A stretch of 64,000 nt of DNA from CAZGUH01 sp964529005 (GTDB lineage Bacteria > Actinomycetota > Acidimicrobiia > Acidimicrobiales > Ilumatobacteraceae), in contig CAZGUH010000010.1 of the NCBI GenBank assembly GCA_964529005.1, forward strand, positions 1 through 64,000, read 5' to 3'. The position numbers and the translations under genes are program-made. Of the stretch, positions 8,739 through 17,028 are shown one piece after another (the stretch's first letter is position 1; each line of letters opens with the position of its first letter). Under the pieces are notes generated by a model, which worked only from the letters and a program-made list of their open reading frames with translations, searched no databases and was not told the origin of the DNA.

Positions 8739-8744
8739 TACCAT
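8739..8744 (+). promoter_or_regulatory. -10 box TACCAT for the M15 peptidase gene
   Basis: TACCAT is 7 bases before the GTG at 8752. The spacing predicts a leaderless message and picks this GTG, which is also where a signal peptide begins. Confidence 0.45.
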
Positions 8745-8751
8745 CTCGTCG

Positions 8752-10158
8752 GTGTCACGCCGGCTGATCGCTTCCACCGTGTCCGTCGTCGTCCTCACGA
8801 CCGCGATGCCGAGCCGTGCGGCGGCTCCGGTGGACGAGCTGCGCGAGGGCGCCACCGCGATCGCCACCGCGGCGCCCTCGACGATCCCGTTCGACGTCGT
8901 GTCGATCTTCCAGACCACCGACATCACATCCGACATGCGGGCCCGGGTGGACGCCGCGGCGCAGAGCATGGGCGCCGTCGTCGCCGCCAGCCGCGGGGCG
9001 AGCATCGGGCTCACCGCCGTGGCGCGCGGCGGCCAGCCGGTCCAGCAGGCGCCGCTCGGCTACCAGTACCCGATGGCGATCACCGTGCTGCCCGTGGACG
9101 TCGTCGCCGCCCTGATGGGCCGCGGTGTCAGCGCGCACGTGGCCGGCGGCTCGGTGGTGATGGGGGACACATCCGCCGGCCTGCGCGGCGCGCAGGCAGG
9201 CGACACGCTGACGCTCGTCGCGGCCGACGGCGGGTCGCGCGTCCTCACGATCGGCGCGGTGGTGGACGACGCCGTCGTCGGCGGCACCGAGTTGGTCGTC
9301 TCGCCGGCCGTCGCCGACTGGCTCGGCGTCACGCGCGTGACCCGGCTGCTCGTCTACGGCTTCTCCGACCGTGCGGCGATCGAAGCGGCGCTCGCCGCCC
9401 AGGGTGTGGTCAACCGGACGACGATCGGCGGGCAGCGGGTGCGGATCCGGCGCTCGTGGGACCCGCCCGACCCCGACAGCACACTCGGGCTCGCCCAGAC
9501 CAAGGCATTGCTCGGCGAGCCTGCATACCGCGTCACCAGCAACGGCATCGACGTCACGCTCTCCGCCGATTGGAGCAGCACGCACATCCCGCCCGACCGC
9601 GAGTGGCTCTACGCCTACCCGGGAGCGCCGTCGCACCCGGCGTACACGATCCGCGCCCGCTGCCACGTGGGGATCAAGGATGACCTGATCGCGGCGCTCG
9701 CCGAGGTCCACGCCGCCGGGCTCGACGGGGCCATCGACTTCCGCAACGCCAACACCTACGGCGGCTGCTACTACCCGCGCTTCAACCGGGTCTCGGGGGC
9801 GCTCGGGTTCCTCTCCCGCCACTCGTGGGGCATGGCGCTCGACACGAACACGACGACCAACGCTCAGGGCGCCACGCCGCAGATGGACTGCCGTGTCGTG
9901 CGCATCTTTCGCAAGCACAACTTCGCCTGGGGCGGGAACTTCCCGAGCAGCGACGGCATGCACTTCGAGTGGGTCGGCGAGCGGCGCGACCAGCTGGACT
10001 ACCCGTCGACGTACTGCCCGAACCTGCCGGCCGGCGTCCCGCAATCGAGCGGCGTCCCGCAGCCCGGCGCCGTGTCGCCGGGGTCGGGGGACAGCCGGCC
10101 CACGTTGTTTGCCGACGACGGGTGGGGAGGCGAGGGCGGCGACGCCCACGGTGGCTAG
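8752..10158 (+). CDS. Secreted M15-family (VanY-like) zinc peptidase
   Basis: Exported peptidase of the D-Ala-D-Ala carboxypeptidase/M15 fold, expected to act on peptidoglycan stem peptides. From the GTG start the protein begins MSRRLIASTVSVVVLTTAMP, a typical signal peptide ending near SRA/AAP. The N-terminal 300 residues are not recognisable. The catalytic part is C-terminal: SRHSWGMALD gives zinc ligands H357 and D364, and HFEW supplies H404. The tail after about 425 is Pro/Ser/Gly-rich. At 468 residues it is longer than plain M15_4 enzymes, so the N-terminal region is probably a separate targeting or regulatory domain. Confidence 0.82.
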   Translation: MSRRLIASTVSVVVLTTAMPSRAAAPVDELREGATAIATAAPSTIPFDVVSIFQTTDITSDMRARVDAAAQSMGAVVAASRGASIGLTAVARGGQPVQQAPLGYQYPMAITVLPVDVVAALMGRGVSAHVAGGSVVMGDTSAGLRGAQAGDTLTLVAADGGSRVLTIGAVVDDAVVGGTELVVSPAVADWLGVTRVTRLLVYGFSDRAAIEAALAAQGVVNRTTIGGQRVRIRRSWDPPDPDSTLGLAQTKALLGEPAYRVTSNGIDVTLSADWSSTHIPPDREWLYAYPGAPSHPAYTIRARCHVGIKDDLIAALAEVHAAGLDGAIDFRNANTYGGCYYPRFNRVSGALGFLSRHSWGMALDTNTTTNAQGATPQMDCRVVRIFRKHNFAWGGNFPSSDGMHFEWVGERRDQLDYPSTYCPNLPAGVPQSSGVPQPGAVSPGSGDSRPTLFADDGWGGEGGDAHGG

Positions 10159-10161
10159 CCT
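10156..10161 (+). promoter_or_regulatory. -10 box TAGCCT for lpdA
   Basis: TAGCCT overlaps the peptidase stop codon and lies 7 bases before the lpdA GTG, predicting a leaderless transcript from inside the end of the upstream gene. Confidence 0.45.
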
Positions 10162-10168
10162 CCGGAGC

Positions 10169-11530
10169 GTGTCGACGCATTTCGTGATCATCGGCGGAGG
10201 ACCCGCGGGCAACACCGCTGCCACCTACGCAGCGCGTCTCGGAGCCACGGTGACGATGGTCGAGCGCGACGTCGTCGGGGGCGCGGCCCACTTGTGGGAC
10301 TGCATCCCGTCCAAGACGATGATCGCCACGGGTGGGGCGATGAGCTTCACCCGGCGGCTGCATGGCATGGGCCTCGAGCGGCGTGAGGCAGAGGTCGACG
10401 TCCACGCGCTGACGTCGCGCATCGAGGGCATCAAGGCCCACATGCAGACCGGCACCACCCGGCTGCTGGCGAGCCAGGGCGTGCGGATCATCCACGGCAG
10501 CGCCCGGTTCGTCTCGCCGCACGACATCGAGGTCGCGACGCCCGGCGGCGTCGAGACGTTGCACGCGGATGCCGTTCTGGTCGCCACGGGATCGCGGCCC
10601 CGCATCCCCGAGTGGTGCACCCCCGACGGGGAGCGGATCCTCACGACCCGCGACTGCTACCCGCCGCGGGAGTTCCCCAAGAGCATCACCGTTGTCGGCT
10701 CGGGTGTCACCGGCGTCGAGTTCGTCCACATGTTCTCCTCGTTCGGCGCCGAGGTCACGCTCGTGGTCAGCCGCCAACAGGTGCTGCCGAGCAAGGACCC
10801 CGAGGTCGCCGCCGTGCTCGAGGACGACTTCTTGCGCCGCGGCGTGCAGCTGCTCAAAGGCGCCCGGGCGACGGCCATCGAGCGCGAGGGCGACGAGGTG
10901 GTCGTGCGGTGCGACGACGGCCGTGTCGTACGCAGCACGCATGCCGTGCTGGCGATCGGCAGCATCCCCAACAGCGATGGCATCGGGCTCGATGCCGCCG
11001 GCGTCGAGCGCGACCGCGGCGGCTACATCACGATCAACCAGCACTGCGTCAGCAACGTGCAGCACATCTACGCCGCCGGCGACGTCAGCGGCAAGCTGCC
11101 GCTGTCGTCGGTGGCCAGCATGCAAGGCCGCAAGGTGGCCGAACACGTGATGGGCTTGCACACCCGGGAGCACCGTCACCTCGACTACGACAAGGCCGCG
11201 TCGGCCATCTTCACCGAACCCGAGATCGCCGACGTCGGCCTCGCCGAGGCGGAGGCGTTCGCCGTCGGGCGCAAGATCCGGGTCACCAAGGTTCCGTTCT
11301 CGGCGACGCCGAAGGCGTTGATCAACAACGACCCCCGCGGGTTCGTCAAGATCCTCTCCGACCCGGCCACCGGGGTGGTGCTCGGCGGCTCGATCGTCGG
11401 CCGTCACGCCGCGGAGCTGATCAGCGTCATCGCCTTGGCGGTCACCGCCAACCTGAAGGTGACCGACATCGTCGAGAGCTTGCTGGTGCACCCGGCTCTC
11501 GCCGAGGCACTCGCCGAAGCCGCCGAGTAG
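10169..11530 (+). CDS. lpdA: LpdA-type NAD(P)H dehydrogenase (flavoprotein disulfide reductase family)
   Basis: FAD-dependent pyridine nucleotide oxidoreductase of 453 residues. It has the FAD-binding IIGGGPAGNTAA near the N-terminus, a second dinucleotide fold (VVGSGVTGVEF), and YAAGDVSGKLPL for FAD contact. Dihydrolipoamide dehydrogenases carry CxxxxC; here the motif is GGAAHLWDCIPSK, so only C45 remains. That loss is characteristic of mycobacterial LpdA, a quinone reductase rather than a lipoamide dehydrogenase. The C-terminal dimer motif is HPALAEAL. Role is likely quinone or redox homeostasis; lipoamide activity is unlikely. Confidence 0.82.
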   Translation: MSTHFVIIGGGPAGNTAATYAARLGATVTMVERDVVGGAAHLWDCIPSKTMIATGGAMSFTRRLHGMGLERREAEVDVHALTSRIEGIKAHMQTGTTRLLASQGVRIIHGSARFVSPHDIEVATPGGVETLHADAVLVATGSRPRIPEWCTPDGERILTTRDCYPPREFPKSITVVGSGVTGVEFVHMFSSFGAEVTLVVSRQQVLPSKDPEVAAVLEDDFLRRGVQLLKGARATAIEREGDEVVVRCDDGRVVRSTHAVLAIGSIPNSDGIGLDAAGVERDRGGYITINQHCVSNVQHIYAAGDVSGKLPLSSVASMQGRKVAEHVMGLHTREHRHLDYDKAASAIFTEPEIADVGLAEAEAFAVGRKIRVTKVPFSATPKALINNDPRGFVKILSDPATGVVLGGSIVGRHAAELISVIALAVTANLKVTDIVESLLVHPALAEALAEAAE

Positions 11531-11594
11531 GCGCGCCACCGGCGCCCCCGGAAACCCCAGCTGCATCTCGCCATCGCGGCGCGAGACTGCGGCG

Positions 11595-12275
11595 ATGATC
11601 TTCGGTGACGGCGTGAGGCCGGCCAGCACGGTCGCCTCCGCCGGATGGCTCGCACGCTCGTGCCGCGGCGCGCCCGGCACCGTGGGCGCGCTGGTGCCGA
11701 ACGAGTACGAGTCGGTGCTGCGGGTGTTCCCTCCGCCGCCGCATCCTGACGAGTGGTGGGCGCTCTATCACGGTGTGTACGACGTCGTCGCGTCGATCGG
11801 CGCCCGCCACACGTCCAGCCCGGATCGGGCGTGGTTCGCCATCTGGGAAGGCCACGGTTTCGACACGGCGACGACCCACATCGCGGTGCGCGGGCCGCTG
11901 GACGCCGATGCCCAGCGGTCGCTGCGGGCGCAGCGGGACGCGTTGCGGGAGCAGGATCGCCGCCGCAACGCGGCGATCCGCACGGCGCTCGACGAGCTTC
12001 CCCGCCTCGACCGACCGGATCGCACCTACGTCCTGCTCGAGGGTCCGGTCTCCGCGGTGACCGAGCTGCGTGATCCGGGTTCGGTCGACGGGGCCTCCTG
12101 GCGACATCCCGACCTCTTCTGGCCCGACGACCGGAGGTGGTTCGTCGCGACCGATGTCGACTTCTGGTCGCTCTACATCGGCGGCGACACGGCGTTCGTG
12201 CGCGAGCTCGCGCCGGAGATGCCGACGCGGTGCGAACAGGTCGCGTTCGAGACCCGCTTCGAGATCGAGGACTGA
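11595..12275 (+). CDS. Conserved hypothetical protein
   Basis: A 226-residue soluble protein, not recognised. Notable segments are HPDEWWALYHGVYDVV, a charged helix (about 105-130) and a C-terminal DLFWPDDRRWFVATDVDFWSL, rich in Trp and Asp. The start is uncertain: the ATG at 11595 has no Shine-Dalgarno, and a GTG at 11694 (VPNEYESV) sits closer to where the compositionally protein-like region begins. It lies between lpdA and a hairpin terminator and is convergent with the carboxylase gene. Confidence 0.6.
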   Translation: MIFGDGVRPASTVASAGWLARSCRGAPGTVGALVPNEYESVLRVFPPPPHPDEWWALYHGVYDVVASIGARHTSSPDRAWFAIWEGHGFDTATTHIAVRGPLDADAQRSLRAQRDALREQDRRRNAAIRTALDELPRLDRPDRTYVLLEGPVSAVTELRDPGSVDGASWRHPDLFWPDDRRWFVATDVDFWSLYIGGDTAFVRELAPEMPTRCEQVAFETRFEIED

Positions 12276-12277
12276 TC

Positions 12278-12298
12278 GCGGCCCGTGACGCGGGCTGC
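12278..12298. terminator. Hairpin between convergent genes
   Basis: An 8-base stem (GCGGCCCG against CGGGCTGC, one G-T pair) with a 5-base loop, placed between the convergent hypothetical gene and the carboxylase gene. There is no U-tract, which is usual for high-GC actinobacteria. Could serve both strands. Confidence 0.4.
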
Positions 12299-12308
12299 GG
12301 GCGGGGGC

Positions 12309-14072
12309 TCAGTCGCCGATGACGACGACGATGTCCCCGGCGCCCACGGTGGCCCCGGCGGCGACCTTCACTTCCTTCACCGTGCCGGCCCGGTCGGCCT
12401 GGATCTGGTTCTCCATCTTCATCGCTTCGAGCACGACGACCGTCTGGCCGCTCTCGACCGCCTGACCGACCTCGACGAGCACCTTCACGATCGTGCCCTG
12501 CATCGGCACGGCCACCTGGCCGCTGCCAGCGATCGCCCCGCCGCCGGCGCTGCCGCCGCCGGCGCGCTTGGCCTTCTTCGGCTTCGTCGCGCTGGCGACC
12601 GGCGCGTCGGGCACCCACATCTTGACGTCGAAGCGCTTGCCGTTGACCTCGACGGTCGTCGTGCGCTGAACGAGCGGCGCGTCGTCCTCGGCGGCGGGCG
12701 CCGGCGCGGGGGCGGCCACGTCGGACAGGTCGAGGCGCTCTTCGACCCACTTCGTGCTGTGCGTCACAGCGGCGAAGTCGGGATGGCGGAGGATCGCCAG
12801 GTCGGCGGGGATCGTCGTGGCGACGCCCTCGACGGTCAGTTCCTCGAGCGCGCGGATCGTGCGGGCGATGGCGGTCGGGCGGTCCTTGCCCCACACGATC
12901 AACTTGCCGACGAGGTTGTCGTAGTACTGGCTGACCTCGTCGCCGGTCTCGTATCCGGCGTCGAAGCGCACACCGAAGCCGTCGGGCGCCTTCAGCGACG
13001 TGATCACACCGGGGGAGGGGAGGAACTTCCCGCCCGCTGGGTTCTCGGCGTTGATGCGCACCTCGATGCCGTGGCCGCGGCGCAAGGCGAGCACCTCGTC
13101 CTGCGTCATCGGCAGCACCTCGCCGCTGGCGACGCGGATCTGCCACTCGACGAGGTCGATCCCGGTGATCACCTCGGTGACGGGGTGCTCGACCTGGAGG
13201 CGGGTGTTCATCTCGAGGAAGAAGAAGTCTCCGTCCTGGTAGATGAACTCGACCGTGCCGGCGTTGTGGTAGCCGACCGCGCGTGCGGCCTTCACCGCGG
13301 CCTCGCCCATGGCCTCCTCGACACCCTCGGGCAGGCCGGGGGCGGGAGCCTCTTCGATCAACTTCTGGTGGCGGCGCTGCGCGGAGCAGTCACGGGTGGA
13401 GACCCACACCACGTTGCCGTGGGTGTCGCCGACGATCTGGACCTCGATGTGGCGCGGCCAGGTGAGGTAGCGCTCGACGTAGATCTCGTCGCGCCCGAAG
13501 AACGACTTCGCCTCGCGCTGCGCGGAGGCCATCGCTTCTTCGACGTCGGCGGCGCTGTGGACGACCTTCATGCCGCGCCCGCCGCCGCCGAACGCGGCCT
13601 TGATCGCGATCGGCCAGCCGTGCTCGTCGCCGAACGCGGTGATCTCCGCCGCGCTGGTGACGAACTCGGTGGTGCCGGGCACGATCGGCGCGCCGCCGCG
13701 CAGCGCCGCCTTGCGGCTCGACACCTTGTCGCCCATCTCGACGATCGCGGCCGGGGGCGGCCCGATGAACGCCACGCCGAGGTCGGTGATGGCCTGGGCG
13801 AAGTCGGCGTTCTCGCTGAAGAACCCGTAGCCGGGGTGCACCGCGTCGGCGCCGCTGCGCTTGATCGCGTCGAGGATCGCCTCGGTGTTGAGGTAGCTCT
13901 CGGCCGCGGTCTGACCGCCGAGCGCGTACGCCTCGTCGGCGAGCCGGACGTGGAGCGCGTTGCGGTCCAGCTCGGAGTACACGGCGACGGTCTGGATGCC
14001 GAGCTCGCGGGCGGCACGGATGACCCGCACGGCGATCTCTCCGCGGTTGGCGATCAGGATCTTGGTGAGCAC
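12309..14072 (-). CDS. Acyl-CoA carboxylase alpha chain (biotin carboxylase-BCCP fusion)
   Basis: Carboxylates its own biotin with bicarbonate and ATP for acetyl-CoA or propionyl-CoA carboxylase. The 587-residue protein has a biotin carboxylase domain (1 to about 450; opening LTKILIANRGEIAVRV, glycine-rich FGGGGRGM, ATP-site EMNTRLQVEH), an Ala/Pro linker and a C-terminal biotinyl domain with EAMKMENQ, the biotinylated lysine being K552. The GTG start was chosen because BC homology begins with it; the frame upstream is the antisense of birA. The beta (carboxyltransferase) subunit is not in the window. The ligase that biotinylates it is the divergent neighbour. Confidence 0.92.
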   Translation of the reverse strand: MLTKILIANRGEIAVRVIRAARELGIQTVAVYSELDRNALHVRLADEAYALGGQTAAESYLNTEAILDAIKRSGADAVHPGYGFFSENADFAQAITDLGVAFIGPPPAAIVEMGDKVSSRKAALRGGAPIVPGTTEFVTSAAEITAFGDEHGWPIAIKAAFGGGGRGMKVVHSAADVEEAMASAQREAKSFFGRDEIYVERYLTWPRHIEVQIVGDTHGNVVWVSTRDCSAQRRHQKLIEEAPAPGLPEGVEEAMGEAAVKAARAVGYHNAGTVEFIYQDGDFFFLEMNTRLQVEHPVTEVITGIDLVEWQIRVASGEVLPMTQDEVLALRRGHGIEVRINAENPAGGKFLPSPGVITSLKAPDGFGVRFDAGYETGDEVSQYYDNLVGKLIVWGKDRPTAIARTIRALEELTVEGVATTIPADLAILRHPDFAAVTHSTKWVEERLDLSDVAAPAPAPAAEDDAPLVQRTTTVEVNGKRFDVKMWVPDAPVASATKPKKAKRAGGGSAGGGAIAGSGQVAVPMQGTIVKVLVEVGQAVESGQTVVVLEAMKMENQIQADRAGTVKEVKVAAGATVGAGDIVVVIGD

Positions 14073-14120
14073 GAGCGCCCATGTTGGTGCCCAGAGGGCC
14101 GCCGGTGCCACATTTGCGCT

Positions 14121-14804
14121 ATGTCGGGGTCGACGTTTCGCGTCCGGGTGGTCGACGAGACCGGTTCCACCAACGCGGATCTCGTCGCCGCGGGCTTGGC
14201 GGGCGAGCCTCACGGGGCCGTTGTGGTCGCTCGTCACCAGACCGCCGGCCGGGGCCGGCTCGACCGTCGCTGGGACGCGCCGCCGGGGACCAACCTCCTG
14301 GTGTCGGTCCTGTTCCGCGACGGCATCGACCCGCTCCACGCGGTCACCCAGCGCGTCGGTGTCGCTGCGGCGATCGCCTGCGAGGGGGTGGCCGGCGTCG
14401 TCGTGTCGTTGAAGTGGCCCAACGACCTGCTGGTCGACGGGCGGAAGCTCGGGGGGATCCTCGCCGAAGCTCGGCCGGGGTTCGTGGTCGTGGGCCTCGG
14501 CCTCAACGTCGGCTGGGCCCCGCCCGGCGCGGCCCGCCTCGGAGACGGGGTCGACCCTCCCGCCGTCCTCGACGCCCTGCTCGACGCGCTGGCCGAGGTG
14601 TGGGCGTGGGACGGCGCATCGGCGTGGGCCGCGTACCGCGAGCGGCTGTCGACCCTCGGGCGTGCCGTCCGGGTCGAGTTGCCGCAGGCACGAGTGCTGG
14701 AGGGGATCGCCACCGACGTCGAGCCCGACGGCCGCCTCGTCGTGCGCGACGCGGCCGGCGCCACGCACCGCGTCGACTCCGGTGACGTCATCCATCTGCG
14801 CTGA
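14121..14804 (+). CDS. birA: Biotin--[acetyl-CoA-carboxylase] ligase
   Basis: Attaches biotin to BCCP lysines. The 227-residue protein is the short, non-repressor form without an N-terminal DNA-binding domain. The biotin/ATP-site motifs QTAGRGRLDRRWDAPPG and SLKWPNDLLVDGRKLGGIL are intact, followed by GLGLNVGW and a small C-terminal SH3-like domain. Its start lies 48 bases from the divergent carboxylase/BCCP gene, so substrate and modifying enzyme share one intergenic region. Confidence 0.93.
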   Translation: MSGSTFRVRVVDETGSTNADLVAAGLAGEPHGAVVVARHQTAGRGRLDRRWDAPPGTNLLVSVLFRDGIDPLHAVTQRVGVAAAIACEGVAGVVVSLKWPNDLLVDGRKLGGILAEARPGFVVVGLGLNVGWAPPGAARLGDGVDPPAVLDALLDALAEVWAWDGASAWAAYRERLSTLGRAVRVELPQARVLEGIATDVEPDGRLVVRDAAGATHRVDSGDVIHLR

Positions 14805-14858
14805 GACACGGTCGGCGGGCAGCCGGCGCGATGACGGCAGCGGCGCGCCGCCCGCCAG

Positions 14859-14864
14859 TACCGT
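14859..14864 (+). promoter_or_regulatory. -10 box TACCGT deciding the LCP start
   Basis: TACCGT lies 8 bases before the GTG at 14873. The ATG at 14831 is upstream of this box and would not be on the message, so the GTG is preferred. Confidence 0.45.
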
Positions 14865-14872
14865 GGTTCGTC

Positions 14873-15898
14873 GTGCTCGCGTTCGACGAACCACCGCGCC
14901 CGCGGCCGCGCCGGCGCCGCCGCCGTGGCCGGGCGCCGTCGTCGCTGCTGCTCGCCGTGGTGATGACGGTCGCCGGCGGCGCCGGGGTGGTGCTGGCCGG
15001 GCAGCGGCAGGTCGACCGCATCGCTCGGGTGCCCGACCTGGCCGGGACGCTGTCGAGCGACACGGCAATCCCGGTCGAGAACTTCCTGCTGGTCGGCAGC
15101 GACACCCGCGAGGGGGCCGACCCTGACGATCCGGACTTCGGGGGCATCGGCGACACGACCGCCGTCACCGGCCGGCGCAGCGACACGATCATGGTCCTGC
15201 GCCGCGACCGCTCGGGAGGCGGCGCATCGCTGCTCAGCATCCCCCGAGACCTTTGGGTCGAGATCCCCGGCGCCGGCCACGAGCGCATCAATTCGGCGTA
15301 CTCGGCGGGTCCCGCGACGCTGATCGCCACCGTGCAGGGGGCGCTCGGCATCCCGATCCACCACTACGTCGAAGTCGACTTCCAAGGTTTCAAGGCGCTC
15401 GTCGACGCGATCGGCGGCGTCGAGATGTGCTTCGACCACCCCACCCGCGACAGCCACACCGGTCTCGACATCGCCGAGGCCGGCTGCTACGTGCTCGACG
15501 GCGTGCAGGCGCTGGCGTTCGCCCGCAGCCGCTTCTACGAGGAGTTCGTCGACGGTGAGTGGCGCACCGACGGGCGTGCCGACCTGGGGCGCGTCGAGCG
15601 CCAGCAGCAGTTCGTCAACACCGCCTTGCAGGCAGCGCTCGACCGGGTGAAGGGCAATCCGCTGGAAGCCGGCGACGTGTTCGCCTCGACGACGGGAGCG
15701 CTGCGCATCGACGACGAGCTCGATCCGTTCGCCGCCGCGGGGGCGCTGCGCGACGCCGTCGGCGCGGGGCTCGTGACGTACTCGCTGCCCGTCGACGGGG
15801 CGACCATCTCCGGCAAGGCGGTGCTCGAACTCGGAGACGGCGCCGACCAGCTGCTGGCCTACTTCCGCGGCGCCGGGCCTGCGCCGGCGGCGCTGTAG
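14873..15898 (+). CDS. LytR-CpsA-Psr (LCP) family cell-wall polymer ligase
   Basis: Membrane-anchored extracellular phosphotransferase that links polysaccharides or teichoic-type polymers to peptidoglycan. From the GTG start there is a short Arg/Pro-rich cytoplasmic segment, one membrane helix (SSLLLAVVMTVAGGAGVVLA) and the LCP domain. Conserved elements are FLLVGSDTR, RRSDTIMVLRRD, SIPRDLWVEIPGAG with its catalytic arginines, HYVEVDFQGFKALVDAIGGV and ALAFARSR. Length (341 residues) is typical for a minimal LCP protein. It directly precedes the rml genes, consistent with attachment of a rhamnose-containing polymer, as in arabinogalactan-type walls. Confidence 0.88.
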   Translation: MLAFDEPPRPRPRRRRRRGRAPSSLLLAVVMTVAGGAGVVLAGQRQVDRIARVPDLAGTLSSDTAIPVENFLLVGSDTREGADPDDPDFGGIGDTTAVTGRRSDTIMVLRRDRSGGGASLLSIPRDLWVEIPGAGHERINSAYSAGPATLIATVQGALGIPIHHYVEVDFQGFKALVDAIGGVEMCFDHPTRDSHTGLDIAEAGCYVLDGVQALAFARSRFYEEFVDGEWRTDGRADLGRVERQQQFVNTALQAALDRVKGNPLEAGDVFASTTGALRIDDELDPFAAAGALRDAVGAGLVTYSLPVDGATISGKAVLELGDGADQLLAYFRGAGPAPAAL

Positions 15899-15938
15899 GA
15901 CCGCCGTGGCGACAGCTGTGCCAGACTCTGCGGCCGAC

Positions 15939-17018
15939 ATGAAAGCGTTGATCCTCGCGGGAGGCGCCGGGACACGGCTGCGGCCGATCACCCATACGAG
16001 CGCGAAGCAGCTCGTTCCCGTGGCGAACAAGCCGATCCTGTTCTACGGCATCGAGGCGATGGCCGCGGCCGGCATCCGCCAGATCGGCGTGATCGTGGGC
16101 GACACCCGTGCAGAGGTGATGGCGGCGCTCGGGGATGGCAGCCGCTTCGGCGTCGAGATCACCTACATCCCCCAAGAGGCGCCGCTCGGCCTCGCTCATT
16201 GCGTGCTCATCGCCGGCGAGTTCCTGGGCGACGACGACTTCGTCATGTACCTCGGCGACAACCTCCTCGAACAGGATCTGGGCGCGTTCGTCGCGGCGTT
16301 CGAGGCCGCTCGCCGCACCGACGACGCCCCGTCGGCGCAGATCCTGCTCAAGCAGGTCCCCGATCCACATCGCTTCGGCATCGCCGCGCTCGACGACGAG
16401 GGCCACGTCGTGCGGCTCGTCGAGAAGCCGGCGGACCCGCCGAGCGACCTGGCCCTGGTGGGCGTGTACCTGTTCGACGCGACGATCCACAAGGCGGTCG
16501 CCGCGATCCAACCCTCCCCCCGCGGCGAACTCGAGATCACCGACGCGATCCAGTGGCTGATCGACGCCGGCCAGCGCGTCCGCTGCGAGCTGCTCAGCGG
16601 CTGGTGGATCGACACCGGCAAACTGACGCCGTTGCTCGAGGCCAACCGGCTCCTGCTGGAGACGATCGCGCCGTCCAACGACGGAACGGTCGACGAGCGC
16701 TCGACGATCGACGGCCGCGTGCACATCGCCGCGGGCGCGCAGATCGAGAACTCGACGATTCGCGGGCCGGTCGCGATCGGCGCCGGCACCCGAGTGGCCG
16801 ACAGCTTCATCGGCCCGTTCACCGCCATCGGCGACCGGTGCGAGGTGCTCAACAGCGAGGTCGAGCACTCGGTGGTGATGGAGGGCAGCCGCATCGTCGA
16901 CATCCCCCGGCTGGAGGACAGCTTGATCGGCAAGGAGGCCGTCGTGGCGCGCACGCAGACCCGCCCACGTGCCCTCCGGCTGATGGTCGGCGATCACTGC
17001 CAGATCGACGTGGAGTGA
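15939..17018 (+). CDS. rmlA: Glucose-1-phosphate thymidylyltransferase, long (StrD/RmlA-long) type
   Basis: Makes dTDP-glucose from glucose-1-phosphate and dTTP, the first step to dTDP-rhamnose. The nucleotidyltransferase domain (1 to about 235) has LAGGAGTRLRPITHTSAKQL and the DNLLEQDLGAF site. A C-terminal left-handed beta-helix (about 245-355) makes this the longer form (359 residues) rather than the 290-residue RmlA. The ATG at 15939 is chosen because homology starts at MKALILAGG; a GTG 33 bases upstream (15906) is possible. It begins 40 bases after the LCP gene and is followed 10 bases later by rmlB. Confidence 0.88.
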   Translation: MKALILAGGAGTRLRPITHTSAKQLVPVANKPILFYGIEAMAAAGIRQIGVIVGDTRAEVMAALGDGSRFGVEITYIPQEAPLGLAHCVLIAGEFLGDDDFVMYLGDNLLEQDLGAFVAAFEAARRTDDAPSAQILLKQVPDPHRFGIAALDDEGHVVRLVEKPADPPSDLALVGVYLFDATIHKAVAAIQPSPRGELEITDAIQWLIDAGQRVRCELLSGWWIDTGKLTPLLEANRLLLETIAPSNDGTVDERSTIDGRVHIAAGAQIENSTIRGPVAIGAGTRVADSFIGPFTAIGDRCEVLNSEVEHSVVMEGSRIVDIPRLEDSLIGKEAVVARTQTRPRALRLMVGDHCQIDVE

Positions 17019-17028
17019 GGAGCGCACC

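Noticed and set aside
12285..14804. Plus-strand frame of 839 codons opposite the carboxylase gene
   Set aside because: Only its last 227 codons (from 14121) are birA. The rest is the antisense of the BC-BCCP gene.
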